Source: Cryptomeria japonica | Lineage: Eukaryota; Streptophyta; Pinopsida; Cupressales; Cupressaceae | NCBI RefSeq assembly: GCF_030272615.1 | Contig: NC_081407.1 | Span: forward strand, 439,671,213 to 439,735,212 | Length of the DNA: 64,000 nt | Direction of reading: 5' to 3' | Shown: piece after piece, positions 21,330 through 34,490 of the stretch | Numbering within the stretch: the stretch's first letter is position 1 | Layout of the letters: each line of letters opens with the position of its first letter | Program-made: the position numbers and the translations under genes | The notes under the pieces: model-generated | Told to the model about the DNA's origin: nothing | The model's database searches: none | What the model saw: the letters and a program-made list of their open reading frames with translations, nothing else

Positions 21330-24300
21330 TGTCACTAGGATTTGCACCCGATGCAAGCTTAAAATTCTTGCAATCTAGTGACACATAGGACTGCTCTGAG
21401 GCTATGGGTATCCTATTATGAGAGCGGACCTCTGAATTATAGGTCAGTTTCCTATTTGATCACCTAATACTAACTTGAAATTGACTTGGAAAAGGGATAG
21501 AAGGATATGCATAAAATGAAACTATTGCTAAAAAGGTGATCCACCAATGATTGAAATGATCTAAAATGGTTACAAACTCACAAAAATGCTCAAGTATTTA
21601 AGCTATACAATCTCACAACTCTACTACTTATGCCTGCAAAAGTGATTCTTATGAAAGGCTCTGACTTTCAGATGTATACAAAAAGGAGAAGAATGAGGTT
21701 CTCATAGTTTTGATGCAAAAGACCGAAAAACACTAACATAGACCTGCACTATGACATAACATTCTTAGCATTCAAATTTGAAGGAATCTGATGAAACAAA
21801 ATGATAAAAACAATATTTTACCATAAAATTCACAAACAACAGTTGAAAAACCAAGAATAATGAGAAGGAAAACAACTTTTTATTGAGAATCAGGAGCTAT
21901 CTGCATTACAAATTTGAAGAACTGCTTACAAAAATCTAAATATTACTCATGAGAAATCTGAAAATACTCATAAGTAATGAGTTACAAGAGCAAGGATCTC
22001 TATTGCTGAACAAGTACCAACCCCAAAACTTGAGAACTAAGCAACAAGAAGTCCCTTATACAAGTAAACTTTTCAAAATTCAAAAATGAATTTTGACTCC
22101 CAAAAATATGTGTTGTCATCTTTCCACCAAATCAATACTCTAACTGAAAGAAAAACTCCTCCAAAACTGATGACTTTTCATCATTTCGCGTTGAGTTCAC
22201 CGGGATGCTACCAGTTACCTGACCATTTTATTTAACCACCTGCATTAACTGTTAGCACATGATAGATTAACATTCAACCATCAGGACTGCTGATGGTTTG
22301 TCGCTATATCGCAAGGATTAACCTTCAGGCACCTTTTCATTGCAGTATAGTGATAGCTGCTAGATCTTCAGGAACCTGTTCGCTCTTTAACTACTTTGAA
22401 ATTGACTTGGAAAAAGGATAGACGTGCCCACTTTTGAGTCACTCATCTGTAGACCCTTTCCATGTGTTACAACTTGATTTTTTCATGGATCCACCTGGGC
22501 TCCACTTAAAATCCTCAAGACTTTAGACCAGACCCACCTCTTCCAGGGCTCACCTTGTCGCCAAGTCATGGTGATAACTCAGCATGCAGCTTCTCATTAT
22601 TCCTTAGTGATAGCCATCGGATCTTTCTTGATCACCGTTGATCGTCCTTGATATGCTCGACCTTTAGCCTCTCTGAGCAACTCTCTCTTATGCCATGGTG
22701 TCACCACGTGTCAGCCATTGATTCGCTCATGAGATCTGCATGTCTCGCCACTTGGACCTGCCATTGGACTTGGTCTACCTTGGTTTTTCATCTACTCTCT
22801 ACCACGTGGCACATCCAAATTTTATATAAGCCCACCTGGATGGCCACCTAAACTGCCACCTCGCCAGTCGCTATGTCATAGGAGATAACCAACGAGCATC
22901 ATCATCTTGCGGTATAGTGATGGTCATTGATCTTCCCTCAAACTTCTCAATCCTGATCACCTGAGCCGCTCACCTTTTCCACATGTGCTTTGTCACCAAG
23001 TCACAGCGATAACCGGTGAGCTTCTTTCTATCGCGGTATAGCGACCGTCGTTAGATCTCTTGCATCACTTTTTGATCTTCCTTGATCTGCCTGACTGTTA
23101 ACCCCGGCTAATCTGCTCCCCTCTGTCACGTGTCACCATGTGGCACCCCCTAATTCACTCATGAGATCCACTTGGGTACCACTTGGACCTATAAGTGGAC
23201 CTTGTCCTATTGGATATCATTCTTTCGGCCAAACTACTCCTTCGGTGAGTCGTTCACATGTCTCATCAAACCTATAGTTTCATCGATGCCTTAATTTTAT
23301 CGGTGGGACCAATTTGGATTTCTTCGATGTACCTTATGTCAATGGAATCAATTCCTTTGGCAAAACCATTTAGATATCCATCACGGCCAAGGTTTGTTCG
23401 ACATTCATTTTGATGACATGCCACCTGTTCTGCCACGTCATCACCGCTAGACCTTCCACCTCTTCTGCTGTGTGTTACCACGTGGCACCTTTTGATTTCC
23501 TCAGAGTCCACCTTAGTGCCACCTGACCTGCCATGTCTGCAACATCAAACCCATATTTCTCACGGGCCCCATCATTTGGTCCTGGGCCCGCCACCTCACT
23601 AGCCACTAGACCACCACCTCACCAGTCGTTGTCGTGATGATATATGGCGAGTAGCTAACCATCATGACATAGTGATAGCCATTGGATCTCTATGATTTGC
23701 ATCCAATTTGCCTGACCTTTAGCCTCCTCTTTGCCAGCCTATCACAAAATTTGGATGCCTTGAGATGCGCACGCATGCGAGGGACCCACCAACACTGAGC
23801 TGCTCCTTGTCAAAAGCCTGAAAGCTTTGACGCTTGATATGCATGAGGCTTTGTATTTAAATATTAAAACTCTCCTCTCCACCACAAATGTGGGACAAAT
23901 ATTTTTACACATCCCCTACTATTGCATGTGTTCTATGCTTGAGCCTTTGTTTGAAAACTTCTGAGCCTTGTCAAAACGCCATTTCATCATGCAGCAGGGA
24001 GGATTTGGCAAGAGTTGTGTTGGTTTTACACCCGACAATAATGAATTTACCTGAAGGTTTGATAAGCCACACCATTCTTGAAAGTGCAATGGAGCATGAA
24101 AATCTTTGTGATCTATTTATCTTTGTAACACCCATCTCCATCAGCATGTTGGGCTCAACCCTCATGGGAGCCACATTTTAACCCACATGTTGTATTTTAC
24201 TTTTCCTATATATTGCACATGAAGCAAACAAGTTTTAAAAAAATAGTGCATATTTGATTTCTTGCTGATGATTTGACCTGATATTTGTTGATTTGCTTGG

Positions 24301-24372
24301 CACTTTTCAATATGAATGAAAGAAAGGCCTTATTAAGTCACCAAATTTAGCATGTGCAAAAATTTGTTAACA
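21330..24372 (-). repeat. Gyp2 3' LTR (3043 bp)
   Basis: Starts TGTCACTAGGATTTGCACC on the plus strand and ends AATTTGTTAACA, and aligns over its whole length with 31132-34163. On the element strand a TATTTAAATA promoter-like box lies near 23853-23866. The middle (22400-23720) is made of diverged iterations of phrases such as GATAGCCATTGGATCTTTCT, GTGTCACCACGTG and GCGGTATAGCGA. Reading frames of 60-97 codons in it occur in both LTRs only because the LTRs are copies. Confidence 0.9.
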
Positions 24373-24896
24373 TTTTTGGCGACCTCTGCAGAGTGTTTGC
24401 CTACTAAACATCTTGACCAGCTATGTAACTTTATCTATTGGGCACAGAGTCACTAAAACTTGTAGAAAACTGAAAACACAACTGACATAGTAGGAACCTT
24501 GAAAACTGCTCAAAACCTATCCAACTTCATTGTTTATAGGAGTGTGGCTTGTGACAGTAAGATGGAACAGCTTGCTATCATGAATGATATGGTTGTAATC
24601 AATAAAATAAGACAGGGTAACAACAAAAGAACTCTGAAAAACTCTGTTGCAACAATTTATTACTGCTATATGAGGGAGATGCCTTTTGTGTGTGATAGGG
24701 GATAAACATACTCCTTGCTTCATATAATGGACACCTCTCTTCTTTAGCTTTGATGGATTGCAGCAGTATCATTCTTATTACTCCTTCAGAACCGTGCACT
24801 AGGAACTTAGGGAAAACAAAACTACAAATTGACCTACTATGCAAAGCACTTATTACCTCTAGAAAAACTAAAATATGTACAAATTTTAGGCATACC

Positions 24897-25985
24897 TCAA
24901 ATGAAATACTTGAGGTGAATCCCATTAACTGGGACTAGTTCAACTTGACCATCCAACTTAGACAGCTAGAAGGCATTGTGCTTCTTGCACTCAGAAATTA
25001 TATAAGGCCCACTCCAAAAAGTATCAAACTTTGTATGCTTGTCTAGCCTTCTCTTGAATTCATCCCATTTCAAGACAAGGTCACCTTCCTTGAACACTCT
25101 AGGAGAAGCCCTCTTATCAAAAGATTTTTTCATTTGATCTTGGTGATGCTCAATTTGCCTCATTACCCCATTTCTAACTTGCTCTAGCTCAATCAGCTGA
25201 GCCAATCTTACTATCATAGGCTCTTCTTCAATCATATCCAGTTGGTTAGATAGATCAAGGGCTGGAAACTCAAGTGAAATAGGCAACCTTGCTTCCTTCC
25301 CATACAAAAGCATGTATGGATACATTCCAATGGACCTCTTTGGTGTGATTCTAGCAGCCCATAAGGTTGATTTCAGCTTGGTATGCCAAGCTCACTGATT
25401 TCCTTCCATGGTCCTTTTGATGATTCTCAACAGATTCTTATTTGTGGACTCAGCTTGTCCATTGCCCTGAGGGTAATAGTTAGATGAGGTGTTGAGATAA
25501 ACACCATTCTTTACTGCCCAATCAAATATTTGGATCCCTACAAAAGCAAGAGCATTATCTGAAACTATAGATTCAGGGACACCAAATCTAGTTATCAACT
25601 CATCATAAAAGTTCAAAATAGCTATCTTGTTTGATTCCTTTAGTGCTACAACCTTAGTCCACGTAGTAAAATAATCAGTGGCTGTGAGCACCCGCTTGTG
25701 GCCAGCACTTGAAGGTGGATTTATGACTCCAATGAAATCGAAACCCCACTTCAAAAAGGGTTGTTCTACCTGAATGGGCTGCAATGGCAGTGCTGCCAAC
25801 CTCTCTTTTCCTACAAACATGACACATTCTTTACAATTTCTAACCCAAGAATGTGCATCTCTAAACAAATTAGGCCAATAATAGCCTCTCTTCATAACTT
25901 TTAGAGTTGTAGCTCTTGCTGAAAAGTATCATCCTGTTGATCTTTCATGAAACTCATGCAATACCTTATCAACCTGGTCAGCATC
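24897..25985 (-). pseudogene. Gyp2 integrase (C-terminal pol)
   Basis: The piece at 25392-25895 has the zinc-binding Cys pair (NCKECVMF), the first Asp in WGFDFIGVINPPSS, the second in SIVSDNALAF and the Glu in QGNGQAESTNKN, so all three acidic residues are present. The piece at 24966-25325 has the C-terminal part (ARLPISLEFPALDL, then FWSGPYIISECKKH). TGA at about 25389 and TAG at 24966 break it, and the natural end is TGA at 24897-24899. Positions 24373-24896 between it and the LTR hold no gene. Confidence 0.88.
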
Positions 25986-26243
25986 TATGCACCTCAATAA
26001 TACACCATGAAAATCCTTTCTAAATAGAAAACTATTCAAGAGTACATAGGGAATGGACTGAAGTCTATAATACCTTCTTTTTTACTTACTCAACCCATGA
26101 GGACACTCACTGGTTAGCAAGAAATGAGTCATTTCTTGTACCCAGCTAGTAGGAGGAACAAGAACATCTACTTGTTCTTCATTTTGGAGGGCTAAAACAA
26201 CCTTCTCCTCATCCTCTTCAGTGTTGTTTGTGTGATCAGCAAG

Positions 26244-27773
26244 CTACTCACATAGTCCCTTACCTCTAACTAGCTTGGTGATCTTAATATCAACATCAAA
26301 TTTCATCACCTTAGTCACCCAACCAGCCCTCTTATCATTTAAGTCTTTGTTGATCAAAAACTCTTTAACTGAGGGGTGAGAAACCATCAACTTAATCCTA
26401 TTGTTAGATAGCATATGCTTAAACCTTTTCAAACTCCTAACAACAACAAGAACATGTTTTTCAATAAAATAATATTTCTCCTCATAATCCTTAAGGCCTT
26501 GACTGAAAAAGGCCAAAGGGTGCTCCAAACCATGCTCATTTTCTTGAACCAATATAGCTGAGATGTTGTCAATACTGCCATAAGCATACAAAATAAAGTC
26601 TTTTGAGAAATATGGTTTTAGCAAAGTAGGAACAATTGCAAGTGCCTCTTTTATAAGCTCAAAACTCCTCCTCCCATCCTTAGACCAGCTGAAAGGAATA
26701 TCCTTTTTCAACATAGAAGTTAGAGGTTTTAATAATTTTGCAATATTTGGAATAAACCTCCTAATAAAATTAATCCTACCCAAGAAGCTTTGCAAGCCCT
26801 TCTTGTGTGCTGGTAGAGGTAAGGAAAGATTAGCACTTACCCTCTTCAAATCAATAGTAATACCTTCTTTTGACACCACATAGCCCAAAAGCTTACCCTC
26901 ATGAACTAAAAACACACATTTCTTTGGGTTAAGAGATATACCATACTCTCTACACCTCTCAAAAAAATTCTTTAGGTGAGCTAGGTGTTCAACTGAATTT
27001 ATGGAATAAACAGTGATATTATCCAAATAAACAAGTACAAATTTATACATCAAACCATGAAATGCCATATCCATAGCATGTTGAAAAGTGGCATCGGCAT
27101 TTGACAAATGAAATGGCATGTTTTTATATGCCATAGTGCCCCATTTAGTTGTAAATGATGTCTTAAATTGATCTTCCTCCTTCACTAAAACTTGGTTATA
27201 ACCTGCAAAGCCATCTAGCAAGGAGAATCTCTCAAAACCTGCAACAACTTGCAAAATCTACTCCATAGAGGGAAGTGGATATCTATCCTTGAATGAGGCT
27301 CTATTGAGATCTTGTAAATCAACACAAAGTCTGATTTTACCATTCTTTTTCCTAACTGGGACAAGATTTGACACCCAAGAGGTGTGTTCAATAGGAAAAT
27401 TGATTCTTCTCTCAATGAGTTTAGTAAGTTCTTTGACCATAAGGGGCTCAAGCTTTGGATTAAGAGGCCTCTGTTTTTGCCTCACAGGTTTATCATTTGG
27501 CTCAAGCTCTGTGGTATGTTGGGCAATACTAGGGTCAAAGACTTTTAAATCAGAATATTGCCAAGCAAATATGCCACTAAACTCTTGGCATAGTAAAACA
27601 AATGCATGCCTTTCCTCTAAAGTACACACATTGCCAAGCTTTAACAACTTATCCTTCAAAATCTCAACATTTTCATAATGTTCCTCCTTGATCTGCAAGC
27701 TCGATTTTTCTTTTCTCACTTGATCATCCTCATTGAAAATTGACTTTAATGTGACCAAACCCTTAGGTAGCAT
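26244..27773 (-). pseudogene. Gyp2 reverse transcriptase with gypsy RNase H
   Basis: Two open pieces (27258-27773 and 26244-27254) in one frame are separated by a single TAG. RT blocks seen are GKIRLCVDLQDLNRASFKD, FSLLDGFAGYNQV and WGTMAYKNMPFHLSNADATF. The polymerase motif is VLVYLDNITVYS, where the second catalytic Asp of YxDD is Asn, so the enzyme should be dead. The normal gypsy RNase H follows (FILYAYGSIDNISAIL, then YYFIEKHVLVVV), with Gly in place of its usual first Asp region. Confidence 0.9.
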
Positions 27774-27872
27774 GTTTTTTTTCAGCTATATGACCTGATC
27801 ATCATATTGTTGCTTAAGCTTCTCTTGGTTGGTATTTGTAAACTCTGCCTCTTCCCTCAAAAAGTTAATAAT

Positions 27873-28391
27873 CTATTGATCACTATCAAAAGCTTGCCAA
27901 TGATCGGCATTGTTAGGAATGGAAGACCTAACAATAACTTTTACATATTGATGTTTATTAATATTTCTTCTATCACTTGGAATATCATACTGTGCTCCTA
28001 TTGTAGCAAGTCTATCAACATGCTTATTAAGATTTCTAGGAATAGACAACAGATTGAAAGCTTGGAAATCTTCAATAAGATCACATACCCTATGTTTATA
28101 AGACTTTAAAAGATCATTCTTAGTGGTATGGAGACCTCTTACTTGGTTGACAACCAATTCACTATCTCCATAAACCTACAAATAGTTTATTCCTCTCTTC
28201 TTTGCCCATTGAAGACCATGAATTAAGGCCTCATACTCAGCTGTATTAATGGTGCAACAAAAAGAAGACCTGAAAGCTGCATAATACTTAGCATCAATAG
28301 GGGAAATCAACATGCAACCACCACCAGCACCATTCTTACTTCTTGACCCATCAAAATAGAGCTTCCAAAGTTCATTTTGATGTTGATTATC
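27873..28391 (-). pseudogene. Gyp2 additional RNase H, placed upstream of RT
   Basis: Between protease and RT the minus strand encodes an RNase H of the extra type found in plant Tat elements. KLYFDGSRSKNGAGGGCMLI gives the first Asp, INTAEYEALIHGL the Glu, VYGDSELVVNQVRG the next Asp, and NKHVDRLATIG a C-terminal His/Asp pair. One TAG lies just before VYGDS and another ends the piece at 27873. In the usual Tat order this domain lies after the RT-linked RNase H and before integrase, as in Gyp3 in this same window. Confidence 0.85.
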
Positions 28392-29060
28392 TTATTGTCC
28401 AGCATCCTTCATCAAGTTTGGGATAACAGAACCTTGTTCATGAAACATATAGACTCCAAGGTTAACCTCATCCATATTTTTAAAAGGATCTTCCTCAAGA
28501 TTCTCAGCTGCCCATTCATCCAAAATAATGTCGGGAATGTCATCAATAGGGGTGTTTGGATCACGCAGAATGGGTTGGTCATCTTGCTCATGAATGGTCA
28601 AATTGGCATTGACAACACTAGGAACATAGTGTTCTATGTGATCATTAGCTAAAGATTCTGATTTTATAGTAACTTTAGTTCCATACCTAGTCCTAAAAAA
28701 CATATGTGACCAGTCAGATGACAAATAACCCCCTAATTTGGCTGTAAAGTCTCTTGATAAGCAAATTGGAAAGTAGGGTGGCAGGTCTATCACATATACA
28801 TCTTGCGGAATAGAAAAATTGGGGCAAGCATGGAGTGTTAGACTCAAATTTTTAATGACTCCTATAGTATTTATAGAAGTCCCATCTAACTATACTACAC
28901 CCTTATTCAATGGCTCATAAGTCAATCCTAACTGGTCAACCAACTTCTTGGGCATGAATGAGCTACTTGCACCTGAATCTATCATGCAGTTATGCACTAG
29001 GTGTTGGCCAATGATTAGAGTGACATAAAAGGGAGGTGGTTTATTTACCTTGGACTGCTG
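28392..29060 (-). pseudogene. Gyp2 protease and acidic linker
   Basis: The aspartic protease active site reads CMIDSGASSSFMPKKLVDQL at about 28940-28990 with the D-S-G triad kept. A TAG lies after NKGVV. The fold ends near PICLSRDFTAKLGGYLSSDW. An acidic linker (LDEWAAENLEEDPFKNMDEV) then leads into the additional RNase H. The last codon before RNase H is a TAA within a Gln/Asn-rich run. Confidence 0.83.
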
Positions 29061-30983
29061 AGAATGTTGTTCACTCTTCTATTGAGGCTTATTGGTAAGA
29101 ACAACCTTTGAAGCTTATTGATTAGATGGCTAGGAAGTCAAGGAAAGGTTAGACAAAGCACCATGTAACAAATCTTTTTGCCCAAGTAGAGCTAGTGAAT
29201 CCCACATTGACACGCTAACATGAGTTTTCTTCAACTGATCCAAAATATTATAATCAGCCATACTAACCTTCTATTGTCCCTTAGTAACAACAATGTCCTT
29301 TTGCACTTGTGCTAGCAGAAGTTGTCTTTTTGGCTGATCTTTGGTCACCAGAGGTTGTGATCTCTGAAGAATTTGTGTATTATGAGTGGAGAAAGACCTT
29401 GCTTGAGCTTGGGTACTTGAGAAAGGCTGATTATTATTCTTATCAGTCTACTGCCCCATGTTGACAACCATTTCCTTGGATCTTGTGTTGGCTTCTACAG
29501 GGATATATGAATGATTTTGAGGCTGATTAACCCCACAAAACTCCTCACCTTGCCAATTCATCAAAGTAACATCAAGACTACCTTATTCCATGGGTGTATA
29601 ATATTGTTCATTAACTTCCTGAGACTAATTTCTTGGAACAACAACACTGTTTTGCACCATCAATGCCTAATTTAACATGCCATTGGAGCATGTAGATTGG
29701 TTATGTGGTTGGTTGCAAGGAAAACACCACTCATAGTCAACTACCAAGTTGTTCTGGACTAGAACAATATCCCTTGAGGAACTAAGTGTATTAGGATTAT
29801 ACTACTGAAAGGGCCTTTGGTTAAAATTCCTTCTTTGACCTTGAGAGTTTGGCTGGTACAGGGCCTGGTAGGGAGCTTGGAAAGGAATTTGGTAAGGTGT
29901 TTGTGTTTTGGCTTTCTTGATATTAACCAACTCATTACCAAAATTTTGCACAATCTTCTATAGGTTAGCATTTTGCTCCTTAATAATTATTATCTCCTAC
30001 AAATGACTAGGGACAACATGCTCTTGAACTACAACTTGAGCATTATATGTTGGAAATGAAGGTACAACAGCTATAACAGGTGGAACTATAGGGACAATGG
30101 GTTGTATATCACCAAAAATTGGCATGGGAGGCCTAAGTGCTATCTTCCCTACTTGAATAAGATTATTCTCAGCCTTAACAACAACATCGAATGTTGTCGG
30201 TAAAGTATTTCCCCCCATAGATTGTATCATGAGTGAAATATCACTATTCAAAGCCTTTATGTAAAACAAAAAAGCATAATCATTAGAAGGTTTTACTAAT
30301 GCTAGAATCTGATTCCAAGTCCTTTGAAACCGGTAGTTGAAATCCATCATATGCTCATGTGGAGCTCTTTTGATGGTAGTGAGCTGCTCCACCAATGAAA
30401 GATGATCTAACTTGTCTTCAAAATGTTGATTTAAAAGTTATCCTAGCTCATCCCATGTAGCTATTGAGTTTGCAGGCAAGCCCCTAAACCACTGAAGGGC
30501 TTTCCCTTTGAAAGAGGCTACCAAAAGCATCAAAGCAACATTTTCTGCAACAATATGATTAACTCCACACAAGGAAGCCACATCTCTAATATGTTCAATA
30601 GTTGTTGTTTGATCCTCTCCAGTGAAAAATGGCAAACTCATAAGTGCTACAGCTGGTATGTCATCATGCTGAACCAATTTTAAAGGACTGACCTGATTAA
30701 AAGGCACAAATGGATGAACCCTTAGGGGCTGATTATGAGCTAGATTGTTGTTAGAATAAGCAACACTATTAGTACTAGTGGTATTTGGTGTATTCTGATT
30801 GGAAGAACTTACAAATAGTGGATTGGTATAAGCTGTAATAGCAGGGTAAGAATTAGAATTAACAAGCAGCACACCAACTACTAGATTTGGAACTTTGTTA
30901 ACTACCCTAGCTCTCCTTTTTGGGGGTGATAGCTGGGTATGATTGACTGAGGCTGCACTTTGCCTAGTCTGGCATTTTCTCAT
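29061..30983 (-). pseudogene. gag: Gyp2 gag (capsid and nucleocapsid), broken by in-frame stops
   Basis: The Met at 30983 opens a Ser/Asn-rich N-terminus. A retrotransposon gag capsid core follows: LPFFTGEDQTTTIEHIRDVA, KGKALQWFRGLPANSIATWD and MMDFNYRFQRTWNQIL. Downstream is a Pro/Gln-rich part and one knuckle, WCFPCNQPHNQSTCSN (C-x2-C-x3-H-x4-C), near 29690-29740. Twelve TAG/TAA codons interrupt the frame between 30437 and 29080. This is the only clear gypsy capsid in the window, which matters because Gyp3 and Gyp4 lack one. Confidence 0.85.
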
Positions 30984-31131
30984 AAGCTAGGAAGTTTGGA
31001 CTGCTAAAATACCAAAGATTTGAGTCGCTAGGTGTGAAAAATAATTTGTTGCTGCATAGACCAAGATAGCATATGGTGGCCTTCTATGAACTATAAAGTC
31101 CAACGGTCTCACCAAGCATGCCAAAAACTAT

Positions 31132-34100
31132 TGTCACTGGGATTTGCACCTGATGTAAGCTTTAAATTCTTGCAATCCAGTGACACATTGGACTACTTTG
31201 AGGCTGTGGGTATCCTATTATGAGAGCAGACCTTCAGATTATAGGTTGGCTTCCTATTTGATCACCTAATACTAACTTGAAATTGACTTGGAAAAGGGAT
31301 AGAAGAATATGCATAAACTGAAACTATTGCTAAAAAGATGATCCACCAATGACTTAAATGATCTAAAATGCTTACAAACTCACAAAAATGCTCAAGTATT
31401 GAAGCTATACAATCTCACAACTCTGCTACTTATGCCTGCAAAGGTGATTCTTATGAAAGGCTCTGACTTTTTGACATATAGAAAAAGGAGAACAATGAGG
31501 TTCTCACAGTTTTGAGGTAAAAAAATGAAAAACACTAACATAGATCTGTACTATGACATAACATTCTTAGCATTCAAATTTGAAGGAATCTGATGAAAAA
31601 AAATGATAAAAACAATATTTTACCATGAAATTCACAAACAACAGTTGAAAAACCAAGAATAATGAGAAGGAAAACAACTTCTTTATTCAGAATCAGGAGC
31701 TATCTGCATTCCAAATTTGTAGAACTGCTTACAAAAATCTGAATATTACTCATGAGAAATCTGAAAATACTCATAAGTAATGAGTTACAAGAGCAAGGAT
31801 CTCTGTTGCTAAACAAGTACCAACCCCAGAACTCAAGAAATAAGTGACAAGAAGTCCCCTATACAAGTAAACTTTTCAAAATTCAAAAATGAATTTTGGC
31901 TCCAAAAAATATGTGTTGTCATCTCTCCACCAAATCAGGACTCTAACTGAAAGAAAAACTTCTCTAAAACTGATGACTTTTTGTCATTTTGCGTTGATTT
32001 CACCTGGATGCTACTGGTTACCTGACCATTTGATTTAACCGCCTGCATTAACCATTAGCACATGACAGATTAACATTCAACCATCGGGACTACTAATGGC
32101 TTGTCACTATGTCGCAAGGATTAACCTTCAGGCACCTTTTCATTGCAGTATAGCGATAGCTGCTAGATTTTCAAGAACCTTTTCACTTTTTAACTACTTT
32201 GAAATTTAATTGGAAAAGGGATAGGTGGGCCCACTTTTGATTCACTCATTTATAGACCCTTGCCATGTGTTACAACTTGATTTGTCCATGGATCCACCTG
32301 GGCTCCACTTAAAAGCCTCAAGACTTTAGACCAGACCCACCTCTTTCAGGGCTCACCTTGTCACCAAGTCATGGTGATAACTAGGAAAGTAACTTATCAT
32401 TGCACCTTAGTGATAGCCATTGGATCTTTCTTGATCACCATTGATCTTTCTTGATATGCTCAACCTTTAGCCTCTCTGAGCGGCTCTCTCTTATGCCACA
32501 GTGTCACCACGTGTCAGCCATTGATTCGCTCATGAGATCTGCCTATCTCACCACTTAGACCTACCACTGGACTTGGTTTGCCTTGGTTCTTCATCTACTC
32601 TCTACCATGTTGTACATCCTCATTCATTCTGAGCCCACCTGGATAGCCACCTCAATTGCCACCTCAATTGCCACCTCGCTAGTTGCTATGTCATGGGAGA
32701 TAACCAGCGAGCATCTTCATCTTGCGGTATAGCGATAGCCATTGATCTTCCCTCAAACTGCTTGATCCTTATCACTTGAGTCGCTCAACTTTTCTGCATG
32801 TGCTTTGTCGCCAAGTCACGGGGATAACTAGTGAGCTTATTTCTATCATGGTATAGCGACCGTTGTTAGATCTCTCGCATCATCGTTCGATCTTCCTTGA
32901 TCTACCCAACCGTTAACCCCAGCTGATCTGCTCCCCTTTGCCACATGTCACCATGTGGCACACCTTGATTCACTCATGAGATCCGCTTGGTCACCACTTG
33001 GACCTACCACTATGCTTGGTCCTATTGGATATCATTCTTTCAGCCAAACTACTCCTTTGACGAGTCATTCACATGTCTCATCAAACCTGTAGTTTCATCG
33101 ATGTCTTAATTTTATTGGTAGGACCAATTCGGTTTTCTTCGATGTACCTTATGTCAATGGAACTGATGCCTTCAGCAAAACCATTTAGATATCCATTGGG
33201 GCCAAGGTTTTTTTGACATTCATTTTGATGACATGCCACCTGTTCTGTCACGTCATCACTGTTGGACCTTCCACCTCTTCTGTTGCATGTCACCACGTGA
33301 CACCTTGTGATTTCCTCAGAGTCCACCTTGGTGCCACCTGACCTACCATGTCTGCAACATCAGACCCATCTTTCTCACGAACCCCATCGCTTGGTCCTGG
33401 GCACGCCACCTCACCAGCCACTAGACCACCACCTCACCAGTTGCCAAGTCACAATGATATTTGGCGATCAGTTAACCATTGCAACATAGAAACACCCATT
33501 GGATCTTTGTGACATGCGTCTGATCTGCCCGACCATTAGCCTCCTCTTTGCCAACCTATCACAAAATTTGGATGCCTTGAGATGCATGCACATGCGGGAG
33601 ACCCAGCATTGCTGAGCCGCTCCTTGTCAAAAGCTCGAAAGCTTTGACACTTGATATGCGTGGGGATTTGTATTTAAATATTAATAATCTTCTCCACAAA
33701 TGTGGGATAAAATGGTTTTACACATCCCCTGCTATTGCATGTGTTCTACGCTTGAGCCTTGTCAAAATGCCATTTCATCACATAGCAAGGAGGATTTAGA
33801 AAGAGTTGTGTTGGTTTTACGCCCGACAGTAATGCATTTACCCAAAGGTTTGATAAGCCACGTCATTCTTGAAAGTGCAAGGGAGCATGAAAATCTTTGT
33901 GATCTATTTATTTTTTTAACACCCATCTCCATCAGCATGATGCGCTCAACAATTGTGGGAGCCACATTTTAACCCACATGCTATATTTTACTTTTCATGT
34001 ATCTGCACATGAAGCAAACAATTTTTTTTAAAAATAGTGCATATCTGATTTCTTGCTAATGATTTGACCTGATATTTGTTGATTTGCTTGGCACTTTTCA

Positions 34101-34163
34101 ATATGAATGAAAGCAAGGCCTCATTAGGCCACCAAGTTTAGCATGTACAAAAATTTGGTAATA
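31132..34163 (-). repeat. Gyp2 5' LTR (3032 bp)
   Basis: Starts TGTCACTGGGATTTGCACC and ends AATTTGGTAATA, where the partner LTR has AATTTGTTAACA, so the terminal dinucleotide has mutated. Many substitutions separate the two LTRs by eye, far more than between the Gyp3 LTRs, so Gyp2 is older. Left of it, 30984-31131 is a short leader; the element strand next to the LTR reads AGTTTTTGGCATGC, a likely primer-site region. Confidence 0.88.
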
Positions 34164-34485
34164 GTGTGAATCTCATTTCCCTTCTTTCAAGCATCCCCTC
34201 TTTCACCCTTTTCCCTACCAGACAAGTAGAATAGATATTTCAATGTTGGGTTAGTCCAACACTTGCATCAGATTGAAGAGGAAGTGGGCCTTCTCCAGAG
34301 ACTCAACCTCACTTCTACAAGTCCAACACTTGGGAAGTTGTTTCCACATTGCACAAGGTTGATGATCAAGGTTGTTCATCAAGCAGGTTCAACTTTTGTG
34401 AAAATAGTACTCCAGACATCTAACTATCTTCCTCTAGCTCTGCAACACAAAATATTCAACACAAATGAAATGCCAACCAAAATAT
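34164..34485. other. Flank between Gyp2 and Gyp3
   Basis: Old host DNA into which Gyp3 inserted. A plus frame at 34263-34487 (MHQIEEEVGLLQRLNL...) is open but resembles nothing I know. TTAGTCCAACA ending at about 34261 could be the end of an old LTR continuing from 21329. No gene is supported. Confidence 0.4.
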
Positions 34486-34490
34486 GACAT
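34486..34490. other. Gyp3 target site duplication, left copy
   Basis: GACAT directly before the LTR start TGTAGCGTCG. The identical GACAT follows the other LTR at 47462-47466, which proves that 34491-47461 arrived as one unit. Confidence 0.95.

Larger units (their letters stand above)
21330..34163 (-). mobile_element. Gyp2: Ty3/gypsy (Tat-like) element with 3-kb LTRs
   Basis: Two LTRs of 3043 and 3032 bp flank an internal region whose minus-strand frame encodes gag, protease, an RNase H, RT with its own RNase H, and integrase, all in a single frame from 30983 to 24897. Twenty-three in-frame stops break it but I find no frameshift. The flanks read ...GATGTGTGT at the left and GTGTGAATC at the right, giving a probable but shifted target copy GTGTG. 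The unit is full length but dead. Confidence 0.9.

Noticed and set aside
23272-23511. Minus frame of 79 codons with a counterpart at 33081-33326
   Set aside because: It is in both Gyp2 LTRs because they are copies. There is no domain, and the two versions differ at many residues as expected without selection.
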